Counted from the first letter of the stretch, positions 8,168 to 16,484 are shown. The stretch: DNA of 35,486 nucleotides from Clostridiaceae bacterium (GCA_009911065.1 QXWR01000048.1:1-35486); one strand, 5' to 3'. Numbers and translations are program-made. Notes: generated from the sequence alone by a model not told the origin.

Positions 8168-8310
8168 GATACGATATAAGCATGAGAACAAAAGGACAAT
8201 ATTCTAGTAGAAATAATAAATAGCGATAAAAGCTCAAGAAACAATAGTGGGAAAAAATTAGAAAATGACCGACAAACAAGACAACAAAAACGATTTGGAG
8301 GAAAATTAGA

Positions 8311-9303
8311 ATGCGTCAAAAAGCGGCATTTGCGGTTTTGGCTGTACTGACGGTTATGTTTCTGGCAGTAAATATTTGCGCAGGAAGCGTAAACATCCCT
8401 TTGGGGGAAGTGATTGGGATATTGCGTGGTTATGGACAGGATTCCGTAAATGGGGATATTGTTCTTGAGATTCGATTTCCCAGGGCTTTGGCAGCAGCAG
8501 TTCTTGGAGGAGGGCTTGCCTTGTCGGGATATTTACTCCAGGCATTTTTTCATAATCCCATCGCAGGACCATTTGTTCTTGGAATTTCCCAGGGAGCAAA
8601 GCTTTTGGTCTCCCTTTTTATGATTTTCGGGGGAGTCTGGTCTGTGAAACTGGGGTTTGGAGGGAGAATCACAGCGGCTTTTGCAGGGGCTGTGATTTCC
8701 ATGGGATGTGTGGTCTGTATGTCAAGGGTGGTGGACCGGATGTCCATGTTGGTGGTTGGAGGGGTAATGGTTGGCTATATTTGTTCCGCAGTCACAGACT
8801 TTCTTGTGACGTTTGCAGAAGATGCAGATCTTGTGAACCTGCATAATTGGTCCAGGGGAAGTTTTTCCGGACTTGGATGGGAACATGTGGCAGCAGCGTC
8901 AGCCGTGATTCTTCCTGCATTTCTTTGTGTTTTTTTGCTGTCCAAGCCTATGGAAGCTTATCAACTGGGAGAAGCCTATGCCCAAAATTTAGGGGTGGAT
9001 ATTTCCAGGTTTCGAGTGGTCTTGGTAGTTCTTTCCAGCATTCTTTCCGCCTGTGTGACTGCTTTTGCTGGACCGGTTTCTTTTGTGGGCATTGCGGTTC
9101 CCCATCTGGCAGGAAGTCTCGTGGGGACAGGAAAACCTATATTCATGATACCAGCCTGCTTTTTGGGAGGCGCTGTGTTTTGTTTGTTTTGTGACTGGCT
9201 GGCAAGGATTTTGTTGGCTCCGGTGGAGTTAAGTATCAGCACGGTGACAGCAGTGTTCGGCGCTCCGGTGGTCTTGCTTTTGATGGTTAGAAGAAGAAAA
9301 TAA
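8311..9303 (+). CDS. FecCD/BtuC-family ABC permease
   Basis: This 330-residue, very hydrophobic protein has the FecCD signature near residues 50-90: EIRFPRALAAAVLGGGLALS, then GYLLQAFFHNPIAGPFVLGIS. Further family blocks are GEAYAQNLGVDISRFR and FAGPVSFVGIAVPHLAG. About nine to ten membrane helices are expected. It is the membrane channel for the binding lipoprotein upstream and the ATPase 17 bases downstream. GGAGGAAAA precedes the ATG at 8311. The 143-base gap before it is A-rich and holds no convincing promoter or terminator, so it is probably part of the riboswitch transcript. Confidence 0.92.
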   Translation: MRQKAAFAVLAVLTVMFLAVNICAGSVNIPLGEVIGILRGYGQDSVNGDIVLEIRFPRALAAAVLGGGLALSGYLLQAFFHNPIAGPFVLGISQGAKLLVSLFMIFGGVWSVKLGFGGRITAAFAGAVISMGCVVCMSRVVDRMSMLVVGGVMVGYICSAVTDFLVTFAEDADLVNLHNWSRGSFSGLGWEHVAAASAVILPAFLCVFLLSKPMEAYQLGEAYAQNLGVDISRFRVVLVVLSSILSACVTAFAGPVSFVGIAVPHLAGSLVGTGKPIFMIPACFLGGAVFCLFCDWLARILLAPVELSISTVTAVFGAPVVLLLMVRRRK

Positions 9304-9320
9304 AGGGGAAGAAAAAACAG

Positions 9321-10439
9321 ATGAACTCAGACTTTTACTTTTATACCAGAGATCTTACAGTTGGCTATGAGGGAAATCCTTTGGTGAAACATATAGAGAT
9401 ACATCTGAAAAAAGGAGAGATTCTTACACTAATCGGTCCTAACGGAGCAGGGAAAACCACAATTTTGCGGAGTATAATCCGTCAGTTAAAGCCTTTGGGC
9501 GGGGTTGTATTTCTGGATGGAAAAGATCTTGGCAGGATGGGAGCAAAGGAGCTTTCCAAAAAATTGTCCGTGGTATTGACCGAGCGGATTCACCCTGAGC
9601 GTATGACCTGTGAGCAGGTGGTAGAGACAGGACGGTATCCCTATACCGGAACATTTGGGGTTTTGTCAAAGGAAGATCATAGAATCGTAAGAGAATCCCT
9701 CAAGCTGGTTCATGGAGAGGAGTTAGCGGGAGAAGATTTTGAAAAAGTAAGCGACGGTCAGCGGCAAAGGATTATGCTGGCGCGGGCATTGAGTCAGGAG
9801 CCGGAGTTGATTGTGCTAGATGAGCCTACTTCTTTTCTGGACGTTCGCCATAAGCTGGAATTTTTGTCGGTTCTTCAGGAATTGTCCAGACAACAGAAAC
9901 TTTCTGTGATTTTGTCTTTACATGAACTGGATTTAGCGGAACGGATTTCTCATAAGATTGCCTGTATTAAGGAAAATCAGATTCACCGTTTTGGTTCTCC
10001 CAAGGAGATTTTTACACCAGGATACATTCGGGAGCTGTATCAAATTACCATGGGAGATTACGGAGAGTGGAGCGGGACGCCAGAACTTCAGGCTGCAAAG
10101 GGAGAGCCATTGGTTTTTGTCATAGGGGGAAATGGAAAAGGAACCGCTGTTTATCGGCAGTTGCAGCGTCAGGGAGTTCCCTTTGCCACTGGAATTTTGT
10201 GGGAAAATGATTTGGATTATCCAGCAGCCCGGATGCTGGCTGAAAAAGTAGTGTGGGAGCCAGCCTTTTGCCAGATTCGTCCACAGACGATGGGGCAGGC
10301 GAAAAGACTGATCGATCAGTGCAAGAAGGTCATCTGTCCTGTACAGCCAAAAGAAATGGGAATGTTTTATTCCGAGTTTTTGGAGCTTTTCCAGTATGGG
10401 AAAGAAAAACAGACCACGCAGGCGGCATTTGAGTGCTGA
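9321..10439 (+). CDS. BtuD/FecE-like ABC ATPase with C-terminal extension
   Basis: Of 372 residues, the first 255 or so form a normal iron/B12-type ABC ATPase. Walker A is GPNGAGKTT (39-47), the signature is VSDGQRQR near 143, Walker B is LIVLDEPTS, followed by the switch histidine in LSLHELDLA. Instead of ending there, the protein continues for about 115 residues with GEPLVFVIGGNGKGTAVYRQ and LQRQGVPFATGILWENDLDY, which resemble a small Rossmann-like domain, and ends near YGKEKQ. The extension has no membrane segment. It powers the permease encoded immediately upstream. The core function is sure; the role of the tail (sensing or binding a cofactor) is unknown. Confidence 0.92.
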   Translation: MNSDFYFYTRDLTVGYEGNPLVKHIEIHLKKGEILTLIGPNGAGKTTILRSIIRQLKPLGGVVFLDGKDLGRMGAKELSKKLSVVLTERIHPERMTCEQVVETGRYPYTGTFGVLSKEDHRIVRESLKLVHGEELAGEDFEKVSDGQRQRIMLARALSQEPELIVLDEPTSFLDVRHKLEFLSVLQELSRQQKLSVILSLHELDLAERISHKIACIKENQIHRFGSPKEIFTPGYIRELYQITMGDYGEWSGTPELQAAKGEPLVFVIGGNGKGTAVYRQLQRQGVPFATGILWENDLDYPAARMLAEKVVWEPAFCQIRPQTMGQAKRLIDQCKKVICPVQPKEMGMFYSEFLELFQYGKEKQTTQAAFEC

Positions 10440-10464
10440 CTGGATGATGTTTTCGTCAGCACTC
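10431..10464 (+). other. Hairpin overlapping the ABC ATPase stop codon
   Basis: GAGTGCTGAC (10431-10440) pairs perfectly with GTCAGCACTC (10455-10464). The TGA stop lies in the left arm. There is no immediate T-run, so it may be a weak terminator or an mRNA 3'-end stabiliser rather than a classic intrinsic terminator. Confidence 0.55.
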
Positions 10465-10471
10465 GTACAGA

Positions 10472-10789
10472 CTAATTGCATTTTTCTCTGAGCCGTTTTT
10501 TCAGCCGGATAACAACCGCATTTTGGCGGGGGCTGGCAGTCAGGTTGATCACATGAGTTTCGTTGTAATATCCAATTAGTTCCAGGGTTGTTTGAATGGT
10601 TCCGGATTCCTTTTGCACCAAGGTCAGATCGTCCGTTACTACAAAAGTGAGGATTGGCTGGCTGGAATCCAGTTTCTCTTCCAGTTTCCGAAGACGGTTC
10701 TGAATCATGCTTAACCGGGTAATCTGGCTGACGCTTGGGGTTTTCCGAACATCATTTTCCATAAAAAGTTCTGCTGTTACATCTTTCAT
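10472..10789 (-). CDS. Hypothetical protein, 105 residues
   Basis: The reverse frame stays open up to 11239, but the ATG at 10789 is preceded by AAAGGA about 11 bases away and starts a protein-like sequence, MKDVTAELFMENDVRKTPSV. The upstream part of the open frame is low-quality and crosses a strong hairpin, so it is probably not translated. The product has a basic helical middle (NRLRKLEEKL), a beta-rich centre (ILTFVVTDDLTLVQKESGTI) and a basic C-terminus (IRLKKRLREKC). I do not recognise a family. It converges on the ABC ATPase gene with 32 bases between the stops. A small regulatory or structural role is possible, but nothing in the sequence decides it. Confidence 0.55.
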   Translation of the reverse strand: MKDVTAELFMENDVRKTPSVSQITRLSMIQNRLRKLEEKLDSSQPILTFVVTDDLTLVQKESGTIQTTLELIGYYNETHVINLTASPRQNAVVIRLKKRLREKCN

Positions 10790-11088
10790 AGCCGTTTGTT
10801 CCTTTCTGTATGGGAATGGCTGTTTGTATCTTTGAAGAATAGTTTCTGTTTTTTCATGGAAATTATGCAGCATTAGAAGGAAGATGGGAGAAAAGGATAA
10901 AAGGCTTTCATGGCTGGAAATCATGCAGAATGACGGAAAGTTGTTGTGAAAAATACATAAAAACAGTGGCGAAAATTTGTGAAGTTTGTGAACACTTTTG
11001 GACCGTTCTATGGTATTATATTGAGCGTACCCCCAATACATTATATAGTTTTTGCTACATCCCATAAAACGAAATACCTTCTCCTTAG

Positions 11089-11117
11089 AAATGGCCGGTT
11101 CCCCAACCGGCCATTTT
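11089..11117 (+). terminator. Strong intrinsic terminator in the 10.8-11.3 kb spacer
   Basis: AATGGCCGGTT (11090-11100) pairs perfectly with AACCGGCCATT (11105-11115) around a CCCC loop and leads into TTTTTG. The A/T flanks are weaker in reverse. No forward gene ends just upstream, so it closes either a short untranslated transcript or the ABC-operon read-through. The rest of the 10790-11311 spacer holds no other recognisable gene apart from the promoter listed next. Confidence 0.8.
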
Positions 11118-11197
11118 TGTATACAGGGGCGGATGGTTATGTTTTTGGGAGAAATTGTGCAATAATGATAATAAAATTTCTTTTTTTGATTTTGATA

Positions 11198-11227
11198 TTG
11201 ACAAAATAGACAATAACAAGGTATTAT
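11198..11227 (+). promoter_or_regulatory. Promoter of the PTS IIA gene
   Basis: TTGACA (11198-11203) and TATTAT (11222-11227) are 18 bases apart, about 85 bases before the IIA start codon. The leader contains no visible antiterminator site, so this gene should be expressed independently of LicT. Confidence 0.7.
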
Positions 11228-11311
11228 ATTTCCATACATGTCAAAATAACATTGTATCAGAACGATGGCAGGCTTTGTAAACCTTGACCGGAAAAAAGAA
11301 AGGAAGAAAAA

Positions 11312-11776
11312 ATGTTCGGATTATTTTCAAAACCAAATGAATCAGTATGTTCTCCAGTTGACGGTACCTGCATTCCTATGGAGGAAGTAAAGGATGAGGT
11401 ATTTTCCTCCAAAATGTTGGGAGATGGTTTTGCTGTGATTCCTAATGGTACAACGGTGTGTGCTCCTATAGACGGGGAGCTTACGATGCTGGCAGAGACT
11501 TGCCACGCATTTGGAATGCGCACCAAAAGCGGCAAAGAACTTTTGGTCCACATTGGACTGGACACAGTGGCTCTTAACGGCGAAGGTTTTAAAGTTCTCT
11601 CAGAACAGGGGAAAAAAGTGAAGGCAGGAGAGCCGATTGTGGAATTTGATCAAAAGCTAATGGCAGAGAAAAATATTGATACCACTACTATGGTGATTTT
11701 AACAGCAGGATTTTCCGCCCCTGATTTTTCCAAATTTTATCAGAAGCAGGTGAAGGCGGGGCAGGCATTGATGTAA
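11312..11776 (+). CDS. PTS glucose-type IIA protein (Crr-like), free-standing
   Basis: This 154-residue single-domain IIA of the Glc family begins MFGLFSKPNESVCSPVDGTC, followed by IPMEEVKDEVFSSKMLGDGF, the usual opening of the domain. The phosphorylated histidine lies in LLVHIGLDTVAL and the second active-site histidine in TCHAFGMRT. The length matches Crr/IIAGlc. It takes phosphate from HPr and passes it to a IIB domain. The next gene already carries its own IIA domain, so this copy may serve other IIBC transporters lacking IIA, or act in regulation. AAAGAAAGGAAG precedes the ATG. It is separated from the IIBCA gene by an antiterminator/terminator unit, which makes it the only gene in the block outside that control. 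Confidence 0.93.
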   Translation: MFGLFSKPNESVCSPVDGTCIPMEEVKDEVFSSKMLGDGFAVIPNGTTVCAPIDGELTMLAETCHAFGMRTKSGKELLVHIGLDTVALNGEGFKVLSEQGKKVKAGEPIVEFDQKLMAEKNIDTTTMVILTAGFSAPDFSKFYQKQVKAGQALM

Positions 11777-11842
11777 GATAAATAGGCTGAGACTTGACTT
11801 TTACAGAAAGGTATGTTAGACTACTTTCAACTGAAAACAGAT

Positions 11843-11870
11843 GGCTGTTACTGGTGATGCAGGCAAGACC
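11843..11870 (+). promoter_or_regulatory. LicT/BglG ribonucleic antiterminator (RAT)
   Basis: GGCTGTTACTGGTGATGCAG followed by GCAAGACC closely matches the RAT consensus seen before bgl-type operons. It overlaps the left arm of the terminator (11865-11918), so folding of the RAT, stabilised by LicT, excludes the terminator. Confidence 0.9.
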
Positions 11871-11918
11871 ACACAAGAATACGTTTATCTAACGTTATTT
11901 TTGTTGTGGTCTTTTTTG
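11865..11918 (+). terminator. LicT-controlled attenuator terminator
   Basis: AAGACCACACAA (11865-11876) pairs with TTGTTGTGGTCTT (11901-11913) and is followed by TTTTTTG. It lies between the free IIA gene and the IIBCA gene and shares bases with the RAT. Confidence 0.88.
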
Positions 11919-11954
11919 TTTCACATAAAGAGCGCCTAAGAAAGGAGATTGTAT

Positions 11955-13919
11955 ATGGATTACAGACAACTGGGGAAGGACTTGCTTCCTCTGGTAGGAG
12001 GGGCGGACAACATCAGCAAGCTGACCCACTGCGCCACAAGGCTTCGCTTCGAGTTTTGCGACCGAAGCAAAGTGGATGAGGAGTCCATCAAAAAGACTTC
12101 CGGCGTAATCAGCGTTGTGGAAAAGGGAGGACAGTTCCAGGTGGTGGTGGGAAATGACGTTCCTATCACTTACCGGGTATTGATTCATGAAATGGGAGGC
12201 ACAGCAGGGAAGGGAATGGGTAATTCCGGGGGAGCAGGAAACGAGTCAAAAGAAAAAAATTCCATCATTACAACCATCATCAGCGTGATTTCCACCACGT
12301 TTACACCCGTGATTCCGGCATTGATTGGCGGTGGTATGATCAAGGCGGTATTATCCATTCTGGTGCTTGCAGGATTGGATGACGCCAGTTCTACCTATGT
12401 ATTGTTAAATTTGATTTCCGATGCCGCCTTTTATTTTATGCCAGTATTGCTGGCTTACGGCGCTGCAATCAAATTTGAGTGCAATCCGGTTTTGGCTATG
12501 ACTTTGGCCAGCGCTTTGCTTCATCCTACCTGGTCAGGACTTGTGGGAGCCGGAGAAGTTATGGACTTCTTCCACATTCCTGTCATGCTGGTAGACTATT
12601 CCTACTCAGTGATTCCGATTATTTTAAGTGTTTGGGTTATGTCTTATGTGGAAAAACTGGCGGAGAAATATACCCCATCCATTATAAAGTTTTTCTTAAA
12701 ACCGCTGATTATTCTGTTTGTTTCAGCGCCCATTGCACTGATTATCATTGGTCCATTTGGAAGCTTCCTCAATTCTCTTCTTGAGACAGGAGCCAACTGG
12801 ATTAATGGAAGAGCCAGCTGGCTGCTTCCGATGTTAATGGGAGCATTTCAGCCGTTTTTGGTGCTTACCGGCACAGCCTGGGCCATGACGCCAATAGCAA
12901 CGGTGCAGATTTCTTCCTTGGGTTATGAAATTGTAAATGGTCCCGGTATGCTGGCATCCAACATAGCTCAGGGAGGCGCTACTTTGGCAGTTGCCTTAAA
13001 GACCAAAAACCAGCAGCTGAAACAGCTGGCAAGCTCTTCTGGCTTTACTGCGGTTATGGGAATTACAGAGCCTTGTCTTTATGGCGTGATTCTGCCTTTG
13101 AAAAAACCGCTGATTGCATCTATGATTGGTGGCGGTGTGGGAGGAATCTATGCTGGTATTTCCGGTCTGGTCCGCTATGCTTTTGTGTCTCCCGGTCTGG
13201 CGGCGCTGCCAGCGTTTATTGGTGAAAATCCCATGAACATTGTACATGCTGTTATTACATGTATTGTGTCCTTTGCCGCTGGGTTTGCCGCTACATGGGT
13301 GATGGGCATTGAGGATGGAGAAGGACAGGAAAAAAATAGGAATCAAACAGAAGGAAAAAGGGAATTTCACGACCTGGAAAGAGCAGATGACCAAAAAAGA
13401 GAAAACAAAAAAGGGACTGAAAATGGCAAAGAAACAGCAAACAGCAAAGATACAGAAAATGGAAATCCAAGTAGATCTGTGGCAGTTCCCATTCAGGGAC
13501 AGATGGTTCCTCTTGAGCAGGTAAATGATGCAGTATTTTCACAGAAAATATTGGGGGATGGAGTGGCCATTCTTCCAGAGGAAGGAAAAGTCTTTGCACC
13601 AGTCAGCGGCGTGGTTTCAGCTTTGTTTGAGACAAAACATGCCATTGGAATTACCAGTCAGGATGGTGTGGAGCTGTTGATTCATATTGGAATTGACACG
13701 GTGAATCTGCAAGGGAAATATTTCACTGCCCATGTGAATGCCGGATGTGAAATCAAGAAGGGAGATTTGCTGATTTCTTTTGACCAGAAGGCAATTCAAA
13801 AGGAAGGATATGACACCATCACGCCGGTTTTGGTGGCAAATATGACCCAGTTTACATCTCTGGATGTGGAGGCAAAAGACCATGTGAATCCGGGAGATCT
13901 TCTTTACACCATCCATTGA
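11955..13919 (+). CDS. bglF: Beta-glucoside PTS transporter subunit IIBCA
   Basis: The 654-residue protein starts at the ATG at 11955, seven bases after AAAGGAG; a TTG at 11949 is too close to the site. The N-terminal IIB domain has the phospho-cysteine in LTHCATRLRFEF. The IIC domain (about residues 100-450, ten or so helices) contains GITEPCLYGVILPL. A Lys/Glu/Asn-rich linker of about 60 residues follows, and then a IIA domain with PIQGQMVPLEQVNDAVFSQK and the phospho-histidine in LLIHIGIDTVNL. It imports and phosphorylates aryl-beta-glucosides or cellobiose/salicin-type sugars and normally also phosphorylates LicT to inactivate it when no sugar is present. It lies downstream of the RAT/terminator and 25 bases before the GH1 gene. 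Confidence 0.95.
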   Translation: MDYRQLGKDLLPLVGGADNISKLTHCATRLRFEFCDRSKVDEESIKKTSGVISVVEKGGQFQVVVGNDVPITYRVLIHEMGGTAGKGMGNSGGAGNESKEKNSIITTIISVISTTFTPVIPALIGGGMIKAVLSILVLAGLDDASSTYVLLNLISDAAFYFMPVLLAYGAAIKFECNPVLAMTLASALLHPTWSGLVGAGEVMDFFHIPVMLVDYSYSVIPIILSVWVMSYVEKLAEKYTPSIIKFFLKPLIILFVSAPIALIIIGPFGSFLNSLLETGANWINGRASWLLPMLMGAFQPFLVLTGTAWAMTPIATVQISSLGYEIVNGPGMLASNIAQGGATLAVALKTKNQQLKQLASSSGFTAVMGITEPCLYGVILPLKKPLIASMIGGGVGGIYAGISGLVRYAFVSPGLAALPAFIGENPMNIVHAVITCIVSFAAGFAATWVMGIEDGEGQEKNRNQTEGKREFHDLERADDQKRENKKGTENGKETANSKDTENGNPSRSVAVPIQGQMVPLEQVNDAVFSQKILGDGVAILPEEGKVFAPVSGVVSALFETKHAIGITSQDGVELLIHIGIDTVNLQGKYFTAHVNAGCEIKKGDLLISFDQKAIQKEGYDTITPVLVANMTQFTSLDVEAKDHVNPGDLLYTIH

Positions 13920-13944
13920 GAATCGATCAAAGAAGGAGTATAAT

Positions 13945-15354
13945 ATGTTTTATGAAAAGGAAAAACCCTTTCCCAGTGATTTTTTGTGGGGAGCTTCCAC
14001 CTCAGCCTATCAGGTGGAAGGCGCCTGGGATGAAGACGGAAAAAGCCCCTCTATCATCGATCAATACGAGCATCCCAAAGAGTATGCGGATTTTAAAGTG
14101 GCAAGCGATCATTATCATCGTTATAAGGAAGACATTCGCTTGTTTGCTGAATTGGGATTAAAAGCATACCGGTTTTCCATTGCCTGGACCAGAATCCTGC
14201 CTATGGGAACCGGACCGGTGAATCCAGCAGGAATCCGCCACTATGAGGATGTGATGGATGAGTGCCGCAAATACAATATAGAACCGATTGTGACCATGTA
14301 TCATTTTGACCTTCCCTATTGTCTGGAGGAAAAGGGCGGATGGGGTAGCCGGGAGACCATTGAGGCGTTTGTGGAATATGCAAAAGTGCTTTTTGAGCAA
14401 TTTGGAAAAAAGGTCAAATACTGGCTGACCATCAATGAACAAAACACCATGATTCTCCATCCGGGGGCCATTGGCCTTCCAAAAGGGGGAAAACTGCCTT
14501 CCAAAAAGGAGCTGTATCAGCAGAATCATCATTTGATGCTGGCACAGGCGCGAGTTATGAAGCTGTGCCATGAACTTTGTCCGGACAGCAAAATCGGTCC
14601 TGCTTTGAATCTGGCTGCCATGTACCCAGAGACCTGCAATCCCAAAGATGCCATTGCAGCCCACAACTGGGAGGTGCTTCGATGCTGGAATTTTGCAGAT
14701 GTTCCGGTGTTTGGATGGTATCATCCTTTGGCATGGCAGTATCTTTTGGACCGAGGGCTGGCTCCCAAAGTGGAAGAAGGAGACAAAGAGATCTTAAAAG
14801 GAGCCAGACCAGATTTAATTGCCATGAATTATTACTCAACAGCAGCCATTGCAGCCAGCCGGGGAGATGCCCTGGATGTGTCGGCCAGAGCCGGAGACCA
14901 GCAGATCATGCTTGGAGAAACCGGAGTTTACCGGGCAGCTGACAATCCTTATGTAGAAAAGACAAAGTATGGGTGGGTCATTGACCCTTCCGGGTTTCGG
15001 TATACGCTGCGGAAAGTTTATGAGCGGTATCATCTGCCGGTTTTGATTACGGAAAATGGAATCGGCGCTCCGGATGTGTTGGAAGACGGACAAGTTCATG
15101 ACGACTACCGGATTGATTTTATCGGGCAGCATTTAAAAGCTCTGCGTCTGGCCATTACAGACGGGGTGGAAGTGATAGGGTATTGTCCATGGGCAGCGCT
15201 GGATGTAGTCAGCACTCATCAAGGATATAAAAAGCGCTATGGTTTTATCTATGTGGACCGGGATGAGTTTGATTTAAAAGAAATGAAGCGAATGAAAAAG
15301 GACAGTTTTTACTGGTATCAAAAGGTAATTGAGGAAAATGGGGCCGGTCTGTAA
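13945..15354 (+). CDS. GH1 6-phospho-beta-glucosidase
   Basis: The protein has 469 residues, typical for the family. The N-terminal GH1 signature FPSDFLWGASTSAYQVEGAW is present. The acid/base is Glu165 in TINEQN and the nucleophile Glu370 in LITENG. Ser423, Lys430 and Tyr432 in STHQGYKKRYGF have the spacing of the phosphate-binding Ser/Lys/Tyr triad of 6-phospho-glycosidases, which separates it from enzymes acting on unphosphorylated sugars. It is cytoplasmic. It hydrolyses the 6-phospho-beta-glucosides delivered by the IIBCA transporter encoded just upstream. AGAAGGAG precedes the ATG. Relatives are named bglA, bglH or ascB; the exact substrate is not decided by sequence. Confidence 0.95.
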   Translation: MFYEKEKPFPSDFLWGASTSAYQVEGAWDEDGKSPSIIDQYEHPKEYADFKVASDHYHRYKEDIRLFAELGLKAYRFSIAWTRILPMGTGPVNPAGIRHYEDVMDECRKYNIEPIVTMYHFDLPYCLEEKGGWGSRETIEAFVEYAKVLFEQFGKKVKYWLTINEQNTMILHPGAIGLPKGGKLPSKKELYQQNHHLMLAQARVMKLCHELCPDSKIGPALNLAAMYPETCNPKDAIAAHNWEVLRCWNFADVPVFGWYHPLAWQYLLDRGLAPKVEEGDKEILKGARPDLIAMNYYSTAAIAASRGDALDVSARAGDQQIMLGETGVYRAADNPYVEKTKYGWVIDPSGFRYTLRKVYERYHLPVLITENGIGAPDVLEDGQVHDDYRIDFIGQHLKALRLAITDGVEVIGYCPWAALDVVSTHQGYKKRYGFIYVDRDEFDLKEMKRMKKDSFYWYQKVIEENGAGL

Positions 15355-15386
15355 GACAGACGGTAAGATAGCGAAGGGGGAATCCC

Positions 15387-16238
15387 ATGAAGGTAGTGAA
15401 AATTCTGAATAATAACTATATACTGGTGGAGGATTCCAACGGAAACGAATGTATTGTAATGGGCAGAGGGTTACGGTTTTCCAATCAGGTGGGAAGAGAA
15501 CTGAAAGAGGAAAATATTCAGAAGATTTTTGCTTTGAAGGATGCAGGGAAAGTCCGCAGCTGGCAGCAGATGTTGGAAGGGATTCCAGAGGAATATGGGG
15601 AAGCAATCCACTGGGCAATTATGCTGGCAGACGAGGCCATGCCAGGAAAACTGAAAGAACCAGTTTTCATTACTCTTTTTGATCATTTGATTTTTGCCCT
15701 GGAACGGCAAAAGAAAAAAATCCTTTTGCAGAACCGGCTTTTATGGGAGATTCGTCAGTTTTATCCAGAGGAATTTGCTTTGGGGAAAAAGATGATTGCC
15801 TGCTTAAATGAGCGGCTTCAGATGGAACTTCCTGAGGAGGAGGCAGGAAACATCGCCTTTCATCTGGTAAATGCAAAAACCGAAAATCCGGACATGGAGC
15901 AGACCATGCAGGCAGTGCGGATGCTGAAAGATATTTTTAATATTGTTCAATACACGTTTGCCAACCGGATTCAGACCGATTCCATCCATTATACCCGGTT
16001 TGTGACCCATATGCAGTTTTTTCTTCAGAGAGTGTTAGAGCACAAAATGCTCTGTGGAAACCAGCTGGAGATTTTTGAACAGATTGCTTCGGGCCAGCCG
16101 GAAAGCTATGGCTGTGCCAAAAAGATTGGCGATTACATTCGGGGAACCTTAAAAGAGGAGATTCCCAGGGAGGAGCTGTTGTATCTTACCATTCATATTG
16201 CCCGAATTGTAATGGAGCCAAATACCCCATACAAATAG
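15387..16238 (+). CDS. licT: LicT/BglG-family transcription antiterminator
   Basis: The 283-residue protein begins with the RNA-binding CAT domain (MKVVKILNNNYILVEDSNG, then VMGRGLRF) and continues with two PRD domains. The four regulatory histidines are all present: His100 (LFDH), His159 (AFHL), His208 (VTHM) and His270 (TIHI), almost exactly the positions of Bacillus LicT. Unphosphorylated at its PRD1 sites, it should bind the RAT at 11843-11870 and prevent termination, turning on bglF, the GH1 gene and itself. It is the last gene of the operon, 32 bases after the GH1 gene, with AAGGGGG before the ATG and a terminator after the stop. Confidence 0.95.
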   Translation: MKVVKILNNNYILVEDSNGNECIVMGRGLRFSNQVGRELKEENIQKIFALKDAGKVRSWQQMLEGIPEEYGEAIHWAIMLADEAMPGKLKEPVFITLFDHLIFALERQKKKILLQNRLLWEIRQFYPEEFALGKKMIACLNERLQMELPEEEAGNIAFHLVNAKTENPDMEQTMQAVRMLKDIFNIVQYTFANRIQTDSIHYTRFVTHMQFFLQRVLEHKMLCGNQLEIFEQIASGQPESYGCAKKIGDYIRGTLKEEIPREELLYLTIHIARIVMEPNTPYK

Positions 16239-16272
16239 AATAATTTGGTTTGCTGTTTTGCAGGAATCCATG

Positions 16273-16312
16273 AAATCCGCTCTAAGGAAACTATTTCCTG
16301 GGGCGGATTTTT
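16273..16312 (+). terminator. Terminator of the bgl operon
   Basis: AAATCCGC (16273-16280) pairs with GCGGATTT (16303-16310) with a TTTT tail. AGGAAA/TTTCCT forms an inner stem. It lies 35 bases after the licT stop. Confidence 0.8.
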
Positions 16313-16411
16313 ATGGCGTGACTATCCTGTTTTTCTGGTACAGGAAAAGAGTTTATAACACTTTTATTAAGGAATATGGGAGCATAAATTGCATACGCAA
16401 AATATTTCTTA

Positions 16412-16440
16412 TTGACTTATAAAACAATATTTAATATAGT
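16412..16440 (+). promoter_or_regulatory. Promoter of plsX and downstream core genes
   Basis: TTGACT (16412-16417) and TATAGT (16435-16440) are 17 bases apart. The predicted start is about 35-40 bases before the plsX ATG at 16485. No FapR-type palindrome is seen around it. Confidence 0.65.
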
Positions 16441-16484
16441 AGTGAAAGAAAAGCATGTTTGGTAAAGCGGGAGAGGAGAGCAGT

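Noticed and set aside
10790..11239. N-terminal extension of the 105-residue reverse gene to 255 residues
   Set aside because: The extra part has biased, non-protein-like composition, crosses a strong terminator hairpin and has no start signal; the ATG at 10789 has a proper site.
16239..16484. FapR-type operator controlling plsX
   Set aside because: No palindrome of the ATTAGTACC type was found around the plsX promoter.
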